Assembly: GCA_029571215.1 (NCBI GenBank)
Contig: JAKPTE010000028.1
Coordinates: 16,409 to 80,408, forward strand
Direction: 5' to 3'
Source: Bacteroidota bacterium
GTDB taxonomy: Bacteria > Bacteroidota > Bacteroidia > Bacteroidales > JAAYUG01
Length of the DNA: 64,000 nt
Position 1 is the first letter of the stretch; every line of letters begins with the position of its first letter. Below, piece after piece: positions 25,586 through 34,758 of this stretch. The notes beneath the pieces were generated by a model. The model did no database searches and was not told the origin of the DNA. It saw nothing but the letters and a program-made list of their open reading frames with translations. A program made the translations under genes and the position numbers.

Positions 25586-28207
25586 TTAAAATTCTATACC
25601 AATCATTAACACATCATCAAGTTGTTTTTCATTTCCTGTCCATTCCCTGAAATCACGGGCAAAGAGGTCGCTATATTCAGGCATGGTATAGCCGCGATAC
25701 TGCAGAATGAGTTCCCTTACACGGTTGTTCCCATACTTGGATTTATCGGGGCCTCCGAGCTGATCAGTAAGGCCGTCGGTGAAAAAGAAGATGCGATCGC
25801 CTTTGAGAACCTTAAAGGCATAGTTGGTAAAGGGTTTTTCTGTTTTCTTACCGACGGGGATGCCTCCAATAGCTTTCAAATCACCTTTGAACTGAGTTAT
25901 TTCCCCACTTCGCAGCAGGTAAAGGGGACGATGTGCTCCGGCAAACTGAACTTCCTGGGTATTCAGGTGGATCCGGACCAGCGCTACGTCCATTCCATCC
26001 CGGGCGTCTGTATCAGTAGAGTGCTGGCGCAAAGTATTTCTGACTTCTTCATGCAGCAAATCAAGCAGGTGGGAGGCTGAAATTTCCTTTTCGCGTGTGG
26101 CAATATTGTTTAAAAGGAAATAGGCAATAAAGGATAGCATGGCTCCGGGAACTCCATGGCCTGTGCAATCAATTGCTGCCAGGTACAGGATGTCTTCCTG
26201 CCGGAAGAGCCATGGGAAATCGCCACTTACTACATCTTTAGCCTGGTAAAGCAGGAACGATTTAGGCAAGTGCTGCCGCAGCATCTTATTGTCGGGAATG
26301 ATTGACTGCTGGATACGACGGGCATAGTTGATACTGTCCTGAATTTTCCGGTTTTTTTCTTCGATTTCCCGGTGCGTATTTTTAACTTCGGTAACATCAT
26401 GTCCGACAAGCAAAACGGATTCCAGCTCATTGTCGGCAAATTCTGGAATCACATCAAAACTGATATACATGTAAGTGTCATTGCCACGAGAATCATTTGC
26501 CAGAGCCACTTCACGGGTATATTTGCCAGGTGATTCCTTCATTTCGCTAATGGCAGACCGGAAAAAGACAAGCAATACCTCATTAAGACCGATGTCTTCG
26601 ATAGTTCTGCCGGTAACCTCTTTGGGAGTAAGGCCGGTATATTTTTCAATCATGGGATTGACATAGAAAAACTGTCCAGAAGGGCTGAGGCGCAAAATGA
26701 GGTCGGGTGAGTTTTCGGAAAGGGATTGCATTTTGCTTTTCAGGCGTTCTTCCTTTTCAGCCTTTTTGCGGGCAGTTATATCGCGGGTGTTCATGAGAAT
26801 TCCCTGGATAGCAGGATCATCCAGGAGATTACGTCCGGTAGTTTCGAGAAAGATTCTTTCCCCGTCTTTTTTCATGTAGGTATACTGGAGTGTCTGGGGC
26901 TGGGAAGGATTTTTGATCAGCTCGCTGAACATTGTACGCAGTTCGGCCTCCCCCCGGCGGGTTATGCGCTGCAGGTCTTTCCCTTTCATCATTTCATTGG
27001 GTGTATATCCCAGGATGCGGGTTACCGAGGGACTGACGAATTTAAGCATCATGTTTTCATCATAAATAAATATGATTTCAGAAGCATTTTCGAGAAGTGA
27101 GTGAAGCCTTTTCTGGGCATTTTCCACTTCGCGTATCTGTGCTTCTAGCTTTTTGTTAGTAATTTGAAGCTGTTCCTGCGTGGCCTGCATTTCTTCCGCA
27201 CTCATCCGCAACTGCTCTTCGCTTTCGCGGAGTTCTTCGGTAATTTTCTGTGCCTGGCGGAGCAGGTTTTCGGTTTGCTGGTTTACCCGTAGGTTAAACA
27301 GGGTACGGGCAATGATTTCTGCCAGTTCGCGCATGAACCGGATGGTCAGGTCGGGAATATGGTCTTCGAGGGAGGCTACTTCGATAACCCCTTGCAGCTT
27401 TTCGTCGATTATCAAAGGCACAATCAGGAGGCTCCGTGGTTTCCTGTCACCAAGAATACCGGATGTAATGGTCATATAGTCATCAGGGATTTCGGTACGG
27501 TAAATGAAATCCTTTTCATAGGCGCATTGTCCAATCAGTCCTTGTCCAATCCGAAATTCCTTCTGAACATATTTCTTCCGGTTATATGCGTAGGTGGCAA
27601 CATTGATAAGGAGTTTCTTTTCTTCGTCATAAAAATACAGTGCTCCCTGAATGGCGTTGATGTACTTGATCAGATTGGTAATTACCTCATTGGATAGTTC
27701 CTCTATTTTGTTATGAATACGGAGAATATCAGATATTAGTTCTTTCCCTTCTGCAATCCAGTTTTGTTCCTGTTCCTTCCGGGAGTTGGCAAGGAGGTTA
27801 TCGCGCATAACAAGAAGGGCTTTCCCCAGGATGTCATCTTCGCCGCTAAGGGTGTACTGAAAATGAAAATTGCCGGAACCAATTTCTTTGGCGAATGTTG
27901 CGTTGCATGAGTAGTTCTCTTCCAGCTTCCGGAGGTGTTCATGGAATGATTTACGGTCAGCATTCCTTTTGCGTATTTCCCCAAGAGTAATAAGGGCAAA
28001 AAGGAAAGGGAAAAGATCAACCAGAAAGTGGATGGGATTTCTGAGGTGGGATGCTCCGATGGTTTTGAATGTCAGCATTTCATTATGAATACCTGCATCA
28101 AGAACCCATGCCATAAACGGGAAAAGCAACCCGGCGGCAAATGCGGCCATTATTCTTGTAGCAACAAAGCTGGAAGAAAGTTTATTATAAACAGTTGAAA
28201 TTTTCAT
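25586..28207 (-). CDS. Membrane GAF/PAS/PAS/SpoIIE phosphatase (SiaA-like role)
   Basis: An 873-residue sensor phosphatase. Two membrane segments lie at about 17-37 and 58-76, then a HAMP-like linker, a GAF domain (about 165-305), a coiled coil (310-370), two PAS domains (375-490, 500-625) and a C-terminal PP2C/SpoIIE domain. The last has DVVSGDFPWLF, AAIDCTGHGVPGAMLS, FFTDGLTDQ and a terminal QLDDVLMIGIEF, which supply the metal-binding Asp residues. It probably dephosphorylates the SiaC-like protein. Pseudomonas SiaA has a HAMP input and no PAS/GAF, so the sensory part differs. It begins 5 nt after the small GAF gene. Confidence 0.92.
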   Translation of the reverse strand: MKISTVYNKLSSSFVATRIMAAFAAGLLFPFMAWVLDAGIHNEMLTFKTIGASHLRNPIHFLVDLFPFLFALITLGEIRKRNADRKSFHEHLRKLEENYSCNATFAKEIGSGNFHFQYTLSGEDDILGKALLVMRDNLLANSRKEQEQNWIAEGKELISDILRIHNKIEELSNEVITNLIKYINAIQGALYFYDEEKKLLINVATYAYNRKKYVQKEFRIGQGLIGQCAYEKDFIYRTEIPDDYMTITSGILGDRKPRSLLIVPLIIDEKLQGVIEVASLEDHIPDLTIRFMRELAEIIARTLFNLRVNQQTENLLRQAQKITEELRESEEQLRMSAEEMQATQEQLQITNKKLEAQIREVENAQKRLHSLLENASEIIFIYDENMMLKFVSPSVTRILGYTPNEMMKGKDLQRITRRGEAELRTMFSELIKNPSQPQTLQYTYMKKDGERIFLETTGRNLLDDPAIQGILMNTRDITARKKAEKEERLKSKMQSLSENSPDLILRLSPSGQFFYVNPMIEKYTGLTPKEVTGRTIEDIGLNEVLLVFFRSAISEMKESPGKYTREVALANDSRGNDTYMYISFDVIPEFADNELESVLLVGHDVTEVKNTHREIEEKNRKIQDSINYARRIQQSIIPDNKMLRQHLPKSFLLYQAKDVVSGDFPWLFRQEDILYLAAIDCTGHGVPGAMLSFIAYFLLNNIATREKEISASHLLDLLHEEVRNTLRQHSTDTDARDGMDVALVRIHLNTQEVQFAGAHRPLYLLRSGEITQFKGDLKAIGGIPVGKKTEKPFTNYAFKVLKGDRIFFFTDGLTDQLGGPDKSKYGNNRVRELILQYRGYTMPEYSDLFARDFREWTGNEKQLDDVLMIGIEF

Positions 28208-28212
28208 AGCAA

Positions 28213-29007
28213 TCAGGCTCTGTTGTTTGTGTTGAAATTGCTGATCAGGATTTTTGCGACCAATTTACCAAGTTGTGTCAGTACCTGGAAATCGTTTTCG
28301 CTAAAAGGTTTGAAGGCGGCAATTTCAATAAATCCGAGTTTTTTATCTTCTTCGGTAATCGGAAGGATGAGAAGAAATCCGGGATCTGAGCTGCCAAGGC
28401 CTGAGATGACAGTAAGATAATTTTTTGGCACATGGGTAACATAGAGTATGCGCCTGTCTTTAACTGCCTGCCCCGGCAAAGATTCCCCAAGTCGAATTTC
28501 GGGAGGCGGATCCGGAGAATACCAGGCATAGCGGGCAACGGGTCTGAATACGTCAGAATCTGGTACCGAAGAATAAAAAAGTCCGGTAACGATTTCGAAT
28601 TTCTGAGCGAGGTGGCTCAGAACTCCTTCGGCAAACAATTCCAATTTTTCCGGGATGGCGGCAGGGAGAAGATTCTCAGCATCTGCATGAACCGACACAG
28701 TTGAATCGGATATTTCCCGGGTATTTTCCGAAGAAGAGAGCGATTCATTTACATTGATGGCAGGGGAGTTCGTTTCTGCTTCCGTATTAATGGTCTCGTC
28801 TTCAGAGATATTTTTTTGTACTGCCGAAAGAAAAAGAAAAAAAGAAAAAACACCCGCCAGAAGGATACCTGCAACAAAAGCAACTGTGAGGGTTTGGGAA
28901 GGAAGATTTTCCATTCTCTGAAAGAGGGAATACAGTAAGAGAAAATCGGCCAGAAGCAATATGAATAAAATAAAAATAGTCAACCTGTTATGTAAAAATT
29001 GCGTCAT
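28213..29007 (-). CDS. Membrane-anchored GAF domain protein
   Basis: A 264-residue protein with two hydrophobic segments (about 9-30 and 40-63), an acidic Ser/Asn-rich linker, and a GAF domain (about 120-260). The GAF carries YLTVISGLGSSDPGFLLILP and GFIEIAAF, closely matching the GAF domains in the two large sensors of this operon. There is no effector domain. It may be a pure input module or a decoy that pairs with the other GAF proteins. It follows cheB by 6 nt. Confidence 0.82.
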   Translation of the reverse strand: MTQFLHNRLTIFILFILLLADFLLLYSLFQRMENLPSQTLTVAFVAGILLAGVFSFFLFLSAVQKNISEDETINTEAETNSPAINVNESLSSSENTREISDSTVSVHADAENLLPAAIPEKLELFAEGVLSHLAQKFEIVTGLFYSSVPDSDVFRPVARYAWYSPDPPPEIRLGESLPGQAVKDRRILYVTHVPKNYLTVISGLGSSDPGFLLILPITEEDKKLGFIEIAAFKPFSENDFQVLTQLGKLVAKILISNFNTNNRA

Positions 29008-29013
29008 TGTGAA

Positions 29014-29571
29014 TCAGGTTAAATTTGTCAGGAAATTTACAATTTGTTCCGGACTTAGCACAAAATCAGGATCCAATAATTTCAGTGCCGCTTCGGGCAT
29101 TGTTTTGACTTCGCATGAAGCGGGTTCCTGTACAATGGTTATTCCTCCAAGTTCTTTAATTTTTGATATTCCGAGGGCTCCATCCTGATTTGCACCCGAA
29201 AGAAGTACTCCAATCAGGTGGTTGCGATATGCACGTGCGGCAGTAAGAAATGCAAGATCAATCGATGGGCGGGCATGATGGACGGGAGGCTCCGTACTGA
29301 GAGAAATGGTCTGATAGTTTTCGATCAGCATATGGTAATTGGCCGGTGCAAGGTATGCTGTTCCGGGAAGGATGACTTCCTTGTCAAACGGTTCTTTGAT
29401 CGGAATGGACGCCTGTATGGAAAGTGCTTCCACAAAACCGGATCGGACATTCTTTAGACGGTGCAGACAAAGAAAGATTGGGAAAGATAAAGGAAAATGG
29501 AATGCATGCAGAATATTGACAACCGTTCTGAAACTGCCGGCGGATCCTCCGATGATGATCGCTTTATCCAT
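29014..29571 (-). CDS. cheB: Stand-alone CheB methylesterase domain
   Basis: A 185-residue protein equal to the C-terminal esterase domain of CheB, without the N-terminal receiver domain. All three catalytic positions are present: Ser10 in GGSAGS, His37 in LCLHRL, and Asp130 in LLSGANQDGALG. CheB removes methyl groups from receptor glutamates or deamidates glutamines. Without a receiver it cannot be switched on by CheA. No MCP is encoded in the window, so its substrate must be another protein. It follows the degenerate cheR by 3 nt. Confidence 0.92.
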   Translation of the reverse strand: MDKAIIIGGSAGSFRTVVNILHAFHFPLSFPIFLCLHRLKNVRSGFVEALSIQASIPIKEPFDKEVILPGTAYLAPANYHMLIENYQTISLSTEPPVHHARPSIDLAFLTAARAYRNHLIGVLLSGANQDGALGISKIKELGGITIVQEPASCEVKTMPEAALKLLDPDFVLSPEQIVNFLTNLT

Positions 29572-29574
29572 ACG

Positions 29575-30405
29575 TCATTTTTTCCGGTATATTTTTTCTT
29601 CTGCATTAACAATCAGATAATTCTCGGCAAAAAAGGAAAGATCGATTTGTTCTTTATGTCCGATAACAAGAATACCCCCCTGATGAAGATTCTGGTGGAA
29701 GAATGATAGCGTCAGGTTCTGAAGATGTTTGCCAAAGTATAGCAATTGATTTCTGAAAAGTATCAGATCAAACGATGCGGAAAGTTTTTTTTCGGAAGGT
29801 AAAAAGGATACATCAAAATCAACATGGCTGTCCATAGGAAGGGTTTTATAGTACAAGATACCCTTGCTGGTGAAATAGTCAGTAAGCTGGTTTTTTCCGC
29901 CTGCAAGAAGATAATTTTCATTACTGGAAACGATTTTATCGCGCCGGGTAATGCCGGATAGGACATGTTCGAGGTTTTTTTGGCTGGGACATGTGGCCAG
30001 TATCCGTACATTCGACAGAACTTCCATTTCATGGAGAAGAATGATAAGGGAATAAAGTTCATCTCCCGAAACGCAGGAAGGCACCCATATTTTTATATTA
30101 CCCTTTTTACTGATGAGTTCAGGGAGGAGAGTTTCTCTTAAAAGGAGCCACATACCCGGATCACGGAAGAATTCGGTTGATTCCACCATGAGATCAGCAA
30201 AGAATGTGTCGGTAAAAAGGGGGTCTTCACGGATCCGGGCAACGAGCATATCAGGAAAACGAAAATTGTGAAGCTGGATGCAACGGGTAAGCCTTCGACG
30301 TAAGGATGCTGTTGCAAACTCTCCCAGATCAACTCCGGTGATTTCCCTGACCTGCCGGACAAGGTTCATATAATCAACAAGACTTATTTCGTTGAGGAGG
30401 TTCAT
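29575..30405 (-). CDS. CheR-like methyltransferase with degenerate active site
   Basis: A 276-residue protein with the CheR layout: a helical N-domain (about 10-80), then a Rossmann domain. The landmarks are eroded. The SAM loop reads SCVSGDE instead of GCSTGEE, the acidic residue of the ATD(I/L) motif is replaced in ATCPSQ, and the CRNVLIYF motif reads FRNQLLYF. It therefore may not bind SAM and could be a pseudo-enzyme that keeps only protein contacts. Its ATG overlaps the stop of the PAS/GAF sensor by 4 nt. Confidence 0.85.
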   Translation of the reverse strand: MNLLNEISLVDYMNLVRQVREITGVDLGEFATASLRRRLTRCIQLHNFRFPDMLVARIREDPLFTDTFFADLMVESTEFFRDPGMWLLLRETLLPELISKKGNIKIWVPSCVSGDELYSLIILLHEMEVLSNVRILATCPSQKNLEHVLSGITRRDKIVSSNENYLLAGGKNQLTDYFTSKGILYYKTLPMDSHVDFDVSFLPSEKKLSASFDLILFRNQLLYFGKHLQNLTLSFFHQNLHQGGILVIGHKEQIDLSFFAENYLIVNAEEKIYRKK

Positions 30406-33047
30406 CTTCCGGTTTCTTTCCAGAGCAGGTTTCTCAGCCGTTCAATTTCTTTGTTGGCTTCTTCCAGCAACTTGTATTTAAGTCTTTTTTCGGTAATATC
30501 CTGTGCCAGGAAGTAAACCTTATAAATTCTTCCATTTTCATCTTTCAGTGGGGTAAAACCAGACATGAGCCAGATTTCTTCACCTGTGGGTTTGGTTCTT
30601 TTCAGTACTCCCGAATAGGATTTTTCTTTCATCAGTTCGTTCCAGATTTTTACGAACTGGTCCAACTCATCGGATTTCAGAAAATTTCTGTAATTTTTTC
30701 CGATTACTTCTTTTCGTGCATATCCGGTTGTTCTGAGATAGTTTTCGTTAGCATCGGAAATGATGCCATCGGGTTGCAGGATGCAACGTATAAGGGATTC
30801 ATCGACAGCGTGATACAAGGTTTCCAGTTCGAGGTTTTTGCGCAACAGTTCGCGTGTTTTTTCCTGAAGTACAATTTCCTGTTGTTTGGATTCCGTGATA
30901 TCGGATGCTATGCATAAGATTCTGTTTATCTGCTGATTCATATCGGCAAGCGGGGTAAAGCTCATGCTGAGCCATATTTCCCGTCCACCGGCAAGACGGA
31001 TGGATTCAACAGAATGCCTGGGTTTTCCGTTATTAAGATCATTCCATAGTTGCTGGTAGGAATCAGATGTTATATCAAGGTTCATCAGGGTTGCGTAACG
31101 TTTTCCGGTTACCAGCTGTGGTTTGGTTCCGATGAGCTGGCAGAAGCGTTCATTTACAGAAAGAATGCGGGAATCAGTATCGAGTTCAAGAACAAGGGAT
31201 GATTGGTTGATTGCTTTGAGAATACCGGTAATTTCGCGTTCACGACGGGTAGCTTCTTCCTGGGCAACCTGCAGCATTTCAATATTCTGGCGCATTTTTC
31301 TGTCCTGTTCTGCCAGTTCATGGGCCTGTTGTTGCGATTTTTCAAGAAGGATCCGGTTGCGGGTATTGATCTGAACCATCGAAAGGGCGGAGGCAATGCT
31401 TTCAGCCGATTTTTCTAGGAATTCACGGAAATGAGGTTCCGGTTCCTTCAGGCTTGCTATCTCCAGAACTCCCAGAACATGGTTATTCGTCATTAGCGGA
31501 ATGAGGATCAGGCATCCGGGTTTTGATTCACCCAAACCGGAAGTTATTTTAATGTAATTAGCCGGAATATCGGTGAGATAAATGCTGTTTTTCTCAAGAG
31601 CACAGGTGCCTACCAGACCCTCCCCGAAATAAAATGTGCGGCTTATGTATTTTTTTCGGTTGTAGGCAAAAGCGGATACCAGACGCAACAAGGGTTTTGA
31701 GTCACTTTCCGTATCCGAAAGGAACAAGGCTCCCTGGCTTGCTCCGATATCACGAACGATAAACCGAACCACCTGATCAGATAACGTTGTCACATCGGTG
31801 CTCGATAATCTGATAACTTCAGCAAGCCGGGCAAGAGCTTCCGAGGTCCAACGGCGTTTCTTTTCTTCCTTTTCGAATTCCTTTCTTGTGTTTTCTGCCC
31901 TTTTAAGGCCATGTCCAAGGTTCAGAAGAGCATTACCTAATAAATCATGGTCGCTGAGTGGTGTGTATTCCGCAGAATAGTTGCCTTCAGCAATGGCATT
32001 GGCGAAGTGTACCTTCTTCCGTAAATCTTCGGCATATGAATTAAGAATTTGATAAATTTCTTTTGTGTCAGAGACTCCTCCGGGCGGAATGGGCTCCGGA
32101 ATATGCCCGTTGTACAGTTCCGAAAGATACCGTTTGAGTGTATTGAAAATAAAACGGACTTTCCGGCTGTATAAAGAAAACACAAGGAACACCAGAGAAA
32201 ATAAAAAGAGCCCCGCCGCCAGACCAGAGAAGTACAAACGTTGCAGTTGTTTGTTGGTCATTTCATTTGAAAGTCGAGCAAGCAGGTCAGTTGCACCCAG
32301 ACAATCCGCAAGGAGGTCCCTCACAGCCTTTTCCTGTCCTGAGATCGATTGATAAATTTGAATCAGAATCGCTGATTCATCAGCCAGATTCCGGCTGATA
32401 CCCGTTGAAAGGAACCCGGGAGAAGAAAGAATTGTATGTATTTTATAAAGGGACGGAAGATCTTCTGTTGTTACCCAGTTATGGTAGCTGATCAGGTAAT
32501 CGGCGGTGGTTTTTTTGTCAGGGATAATCTGAATGATTGAATTTTCAAGGCTGTCAAGTTTCTTTTCAAATTGCAATGAACGTTTTTCTGCTTCGATGAT
32601 ATCAGGAAGGATTTGTATGAATCCGGTGCGAAACTTTGTGTAATCATCAAGAAAATCATCCAGCGCTTTCGAAAGAGAAGGGAAACGGGCTATACCATTC
32701 TTTATTTCAGACTGGGACAGGGTTTTATCAACCGAGCCAAGAAAATCCGGCAATTTATCATAGTCAGGGTGCCTGGTTGTTGGTACACCTGCAGCGGGGA
32801 ATGCTGACAGGTCCCCATCCTTTTTTAATGCCCGGTACAGTATGGTAAGGTTTTTTCGTATTGTTTGAAATGAACGGTCAATTTTCTGCAGTTCTTCAAG
32901 CTGGTTGACTGAGTTCAGGAAAAGTGCAGTAAGCACAATACAGGTCACCGCAAACAAGGAGTAAATTACCAGGGTAAGATTTCTGAAAGTAAGCGTTTTC
33001 ACCTTCCTGACCATTGTCTGTCTCATCAGATGGAAAGGGATATGCAT
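30402..33047 (-). CDS. Membrane HAMP/GAF/PAS/PAS sensor without transmitter domain
   Basis: An 881-residue protein. Membrane segments at 23-45 and 271-293 flank a helical periplasmic domain of about 225 residues. A HAMP-like linker, a GAF domain (about 410-555), a coiled coil (560-615) and two PAS domains with PAC ends (about 620-735 and 750-860) follow. The chain stops after a short coiled coil, NKEIERLRNLLWKETGR. There is no histidine kinase, GGDEF, SpoIIE or MCP signalling domain, so the signal must pass by protein contact. It lies between the two cheR genes, 16 nt after the first and overlapping the second, which makes it a candidate methylation target. The helical periplasmic domain recalls MCP-type four-helix bundles. 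Confidence 0.9.
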   Translation of the reverse strand: MHIPFHLMRQTMVRKVKTLTFRNLTLVIYSLFAVTCIVLTALFLNSVNQLEELQKIDRSFQTIRKNLTILYRALKKDGDLSAFPAAGVPTTRHPDYDKLPDFLGSVDKTLSQSEIKNGIARFPSLSKALDDFLDDYTKFRTGFIQILPDIIEAEKRSLQFEKKLDSLENSIIQIIPDKKTTADYLISYHNWVTTEDLPSLYKIHTILSSPGFLSTGISRNLADESAILIQIYQSISGQEKAVRDLLADCLGATDLLARLSNEMTNKQLQRLYFSGLAAGLFLFSLVFLVFSLYSRKVRFIFNTLKRYLSELYNGHIPEPIPPGGVSDTKEIYQILNSYAEDLRKKVHFANAIAEGNYSAEYTPLSDHDLLGNALLNLGHGLKRAENTRKEFEKEEKKRRWTSEALARLAEVIRLSSTDVTTLSDQVVRFIVRDIGASQGALFLSDTESDSKPLLRLVSAFAYNRKKYISRTFYFGEGLVGTCALEKNSIYLTDIPANYIKITSGLGESKPGCLILIPLMTNNHVLGVLEIASLKEPEPHFREFLEKSAESIASALSMVQINTRNRILLEKSQQQAHELAEQDRKMRQNIEMLQVAQEEATRREREITGILKAINQSSLVLELDTDSRILSVNERFCQLIGTKPQLVTGKRYATLMNLDITSDSYQQLWNDLNNGKPRHSVESIRLAGGREIWLSMSFTPLADMNQQINRILCIASDITESKQQEIVLQEKTRELLRKNLELETLYHAVDESLIRCILQPDGIISDANENYLRTTGYARKEVIGKNYRNFLKSDELDQFVKIWNELMKEKSYSGVLKRTKPTGEEIWLMSGFTPLKDENGRIYKVYFLAQDITEKRLKYKLLEEANKEIERLRNLLWKETGR

Positions 33048-33063
33048 TTAGTCCATAACAGGA

Positions 33064-33933
33064 TTAAGGCAGAGGATTTTTTATAAAATAAACCATGTCT
33101 TTCTTTTCGAAATGAGAAGAGAAGGGTCCGAGAATGCTTTCATGAAGACCAAGTACAAGGCAGCCTGACTCATGAAGGGAGCCATGAAAGGTCTTGAAAA
33201 CTTTGTTCTGCAGATTGAAATTAAAGTAAATAATTACATTCCGGCAAAAAATAAGATCGAACTTACGGGACCAGATGTTACCTTGCTGAACGAGGTCATG
33301 TTTGCGAAAAACAGGTTTGGAAGTCAGAAAAGGTTTCATACGGATCAGGTCCCTGTTGTTATCAATCTCAAAATATTTTTCGTAGGGAACATCGTAATGA
33401 ATGGCCGTATTGTAAGGATTTTCCCTGATCACCTTGTCAAAATTATCCAGGTAACTGATATTGAAACGGTATCTATAAACTCCTTTTGAAGCAGCTGAGA
33501 GCACTTCCGAATTTAAATCGGTAGCATAGACATTGGTTTTTTCAAACAAGCCCAGTTCGTTGAGCAGGATGAGAAGGGAGTATACTTCCTGACCGGTGGA
33601 GCATCCGATATCCCAGATATTGATAACGGGAAGATGGGCATACAGGGGGAGTACTTTGTAACGGAGCATATGCCAGACCTGGGGATCACGGAAAAGTTCC
33701 GTTGTATTGACGGTAACTTCGCGCACTATTTTTTCGGCAAATCCTTCATCCTGTTCAATGGCATGAAGCAACTGGGGAAGCGACATTTTGTGATCTACCA
33801 GAATTTTGGCAATTCTTCTCCGGAGAGATTTATCTGAGTATTCCGAAAAGTCATAATCTGAAGCCTGGCGCAATGCAGAGATGAACATGCCAAGTTCCTG
33901 GTCTGATACTTCCATTGTAAGCGAAGATAACAC
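33064..33933 (-). CDS. cheR: CheR protein-glutamate methyltransferase
   Basis: A 289-residue CheR with intact motifs: N-domain with YSDKSLRRRIAKIL near 36-49, SAM loop GCSTGQEVYSLLILL near 128, ATDLNSEVLSAASKGVY near 158, and FDLIFCRNVIIYF near 236. It should methylate glutamates with SAM. It is the first gene of the nine-gene operon. A second ATG lies six codons in (33915). Upstream I see only a weak -7-like TATATTTA at 33960-33953. Confidence 0.93.
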   Translation of the reverse strand: MLSSLTMEVSDQELGMFISALRQASDYDFSEYSDKSLRRRIAKILVDHKMSLPQLLHAIEQDEGFAEKIVREVTVNTTELFRDPQVWHMLRYKVLPLYAHLPVINIWDIGCSTGQEVYSLLILLNELGLFEKTNVYATDLNSEVLSAASKGVYRYRFNISYLDNFDKVIRENPYNTAIHYDVPYEKYFEIDNNRDLIRMKPFLTSKPVFRKHDLVQQGNIWSRKFDLIFCRNVIIYFNFNLQNKVFKTFHGSLHESGCLVLGLHESILGPFSSHFEKKDMVYFIKNPLP

Positions 33934-34136
33934 GGGCAGATAATTATCCGGTTAAATATAGGCATTTTGTTTTAAATTGATGCATGTTCGCTTTGATGTT
34001 AGACCAAATTCTGCATATCCGCTGGCAAGCGGCAAAAAAACAGTAAGGCCAAAAGCAAATGGTATGGGTTATTCCGTCAATAACCACAGGCAATTTTTTT
34101 GTATCTTTACATATATTAATTCTTAATCAGTTCGTT

Positions 34137-34754
34137 ATGGAATTCAGGGAAGTAGTGGAAAAACGGAGTAGTGTGCGGAGCTTCAGGGATGAGTCCGTTC
34201 CGCCTGATCATTTGCGGGAAATGATCAGGATTGCAGCCATGGCACCCAGCGTCAACAATTTTCAGCCCTGGAAGTTTATGGTAATAACTTCTCGCGATTT
34301 GCTGAGTAAAATGGCCAATATTGTATCGGAAAAGATACAATCGCTTCCTACAAATGAATCACTTGCGGCAGAAAATATCAAATCGCAGGTAGAGTTTTTT
34401 GCAACCTTTTTCAGAGATGCTCCTGCTCTCATTGTTTTGCTGATGGAGGAATATGAGTCGGTTCTTGAAAAAGGGGTCAGGATGACACATGAGGAAATCA
34501 ACAAGGAGAGAAATTTTCCCGATTTGCAGAGTGCCGGTGCCTGTATCGAAAATCTGTTGCTGGCGGCTGTAGATATGGGATATGGAGCATGCTGGCTGAG
34601 CGCACCTCTCATGGCAGCCAATGAACTTGCTCAATTGCTGGAGGTTGAAAAGCCTTACCGCATCATTGCTTTTACAGCCGTCGGGAAACCCGCCCATAAC
34701 CCTCTGCCCAAGAGCAGGAAAGAACTGGATGAGTTGATTATCTGGAAAGAATAA
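34137..34754 (+). CDS. Nitroreductase family flavoprotein
   Basis: I choose the ATG at 34137 (MEFREVVEKRSSVRSF) because it matches the family start and follows a -7-like TATCTTTA by about 30 nt; the frame is open 26 codons further upstream. The 205-residue protein has the FMN-phosphate motif RSSVRSF, AAMAPSVNNFQPWKF near residue 38, and the ENLLLAAVDMGYGACW string near 136. It should be an FMN-dependent NAD(P)H oxidoreductase; the substrate is open. It converges on the lasso-B2-like gene with a 4-nt gap. Confidence 0.92.
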   Translation: MEFREVVEKRSSVRSFRDESVPPDHLREMIRIAAMAPSVNNFQPWKFMVITSRDLLSKMANIVSEKIQSLPTNESLAAENIKSQVEFFATFFRDAPALIVLLMEEYESVLEKGVRMTHEEINKERNFPDLQSAGACIENLLLAAVDMGYGACWLSAPLMAANELAQLLEVEKPYRIIAFTAVGKPAHNPLPKSRKELDELIIWKE

Positions 34755-34758
34755 GCCG

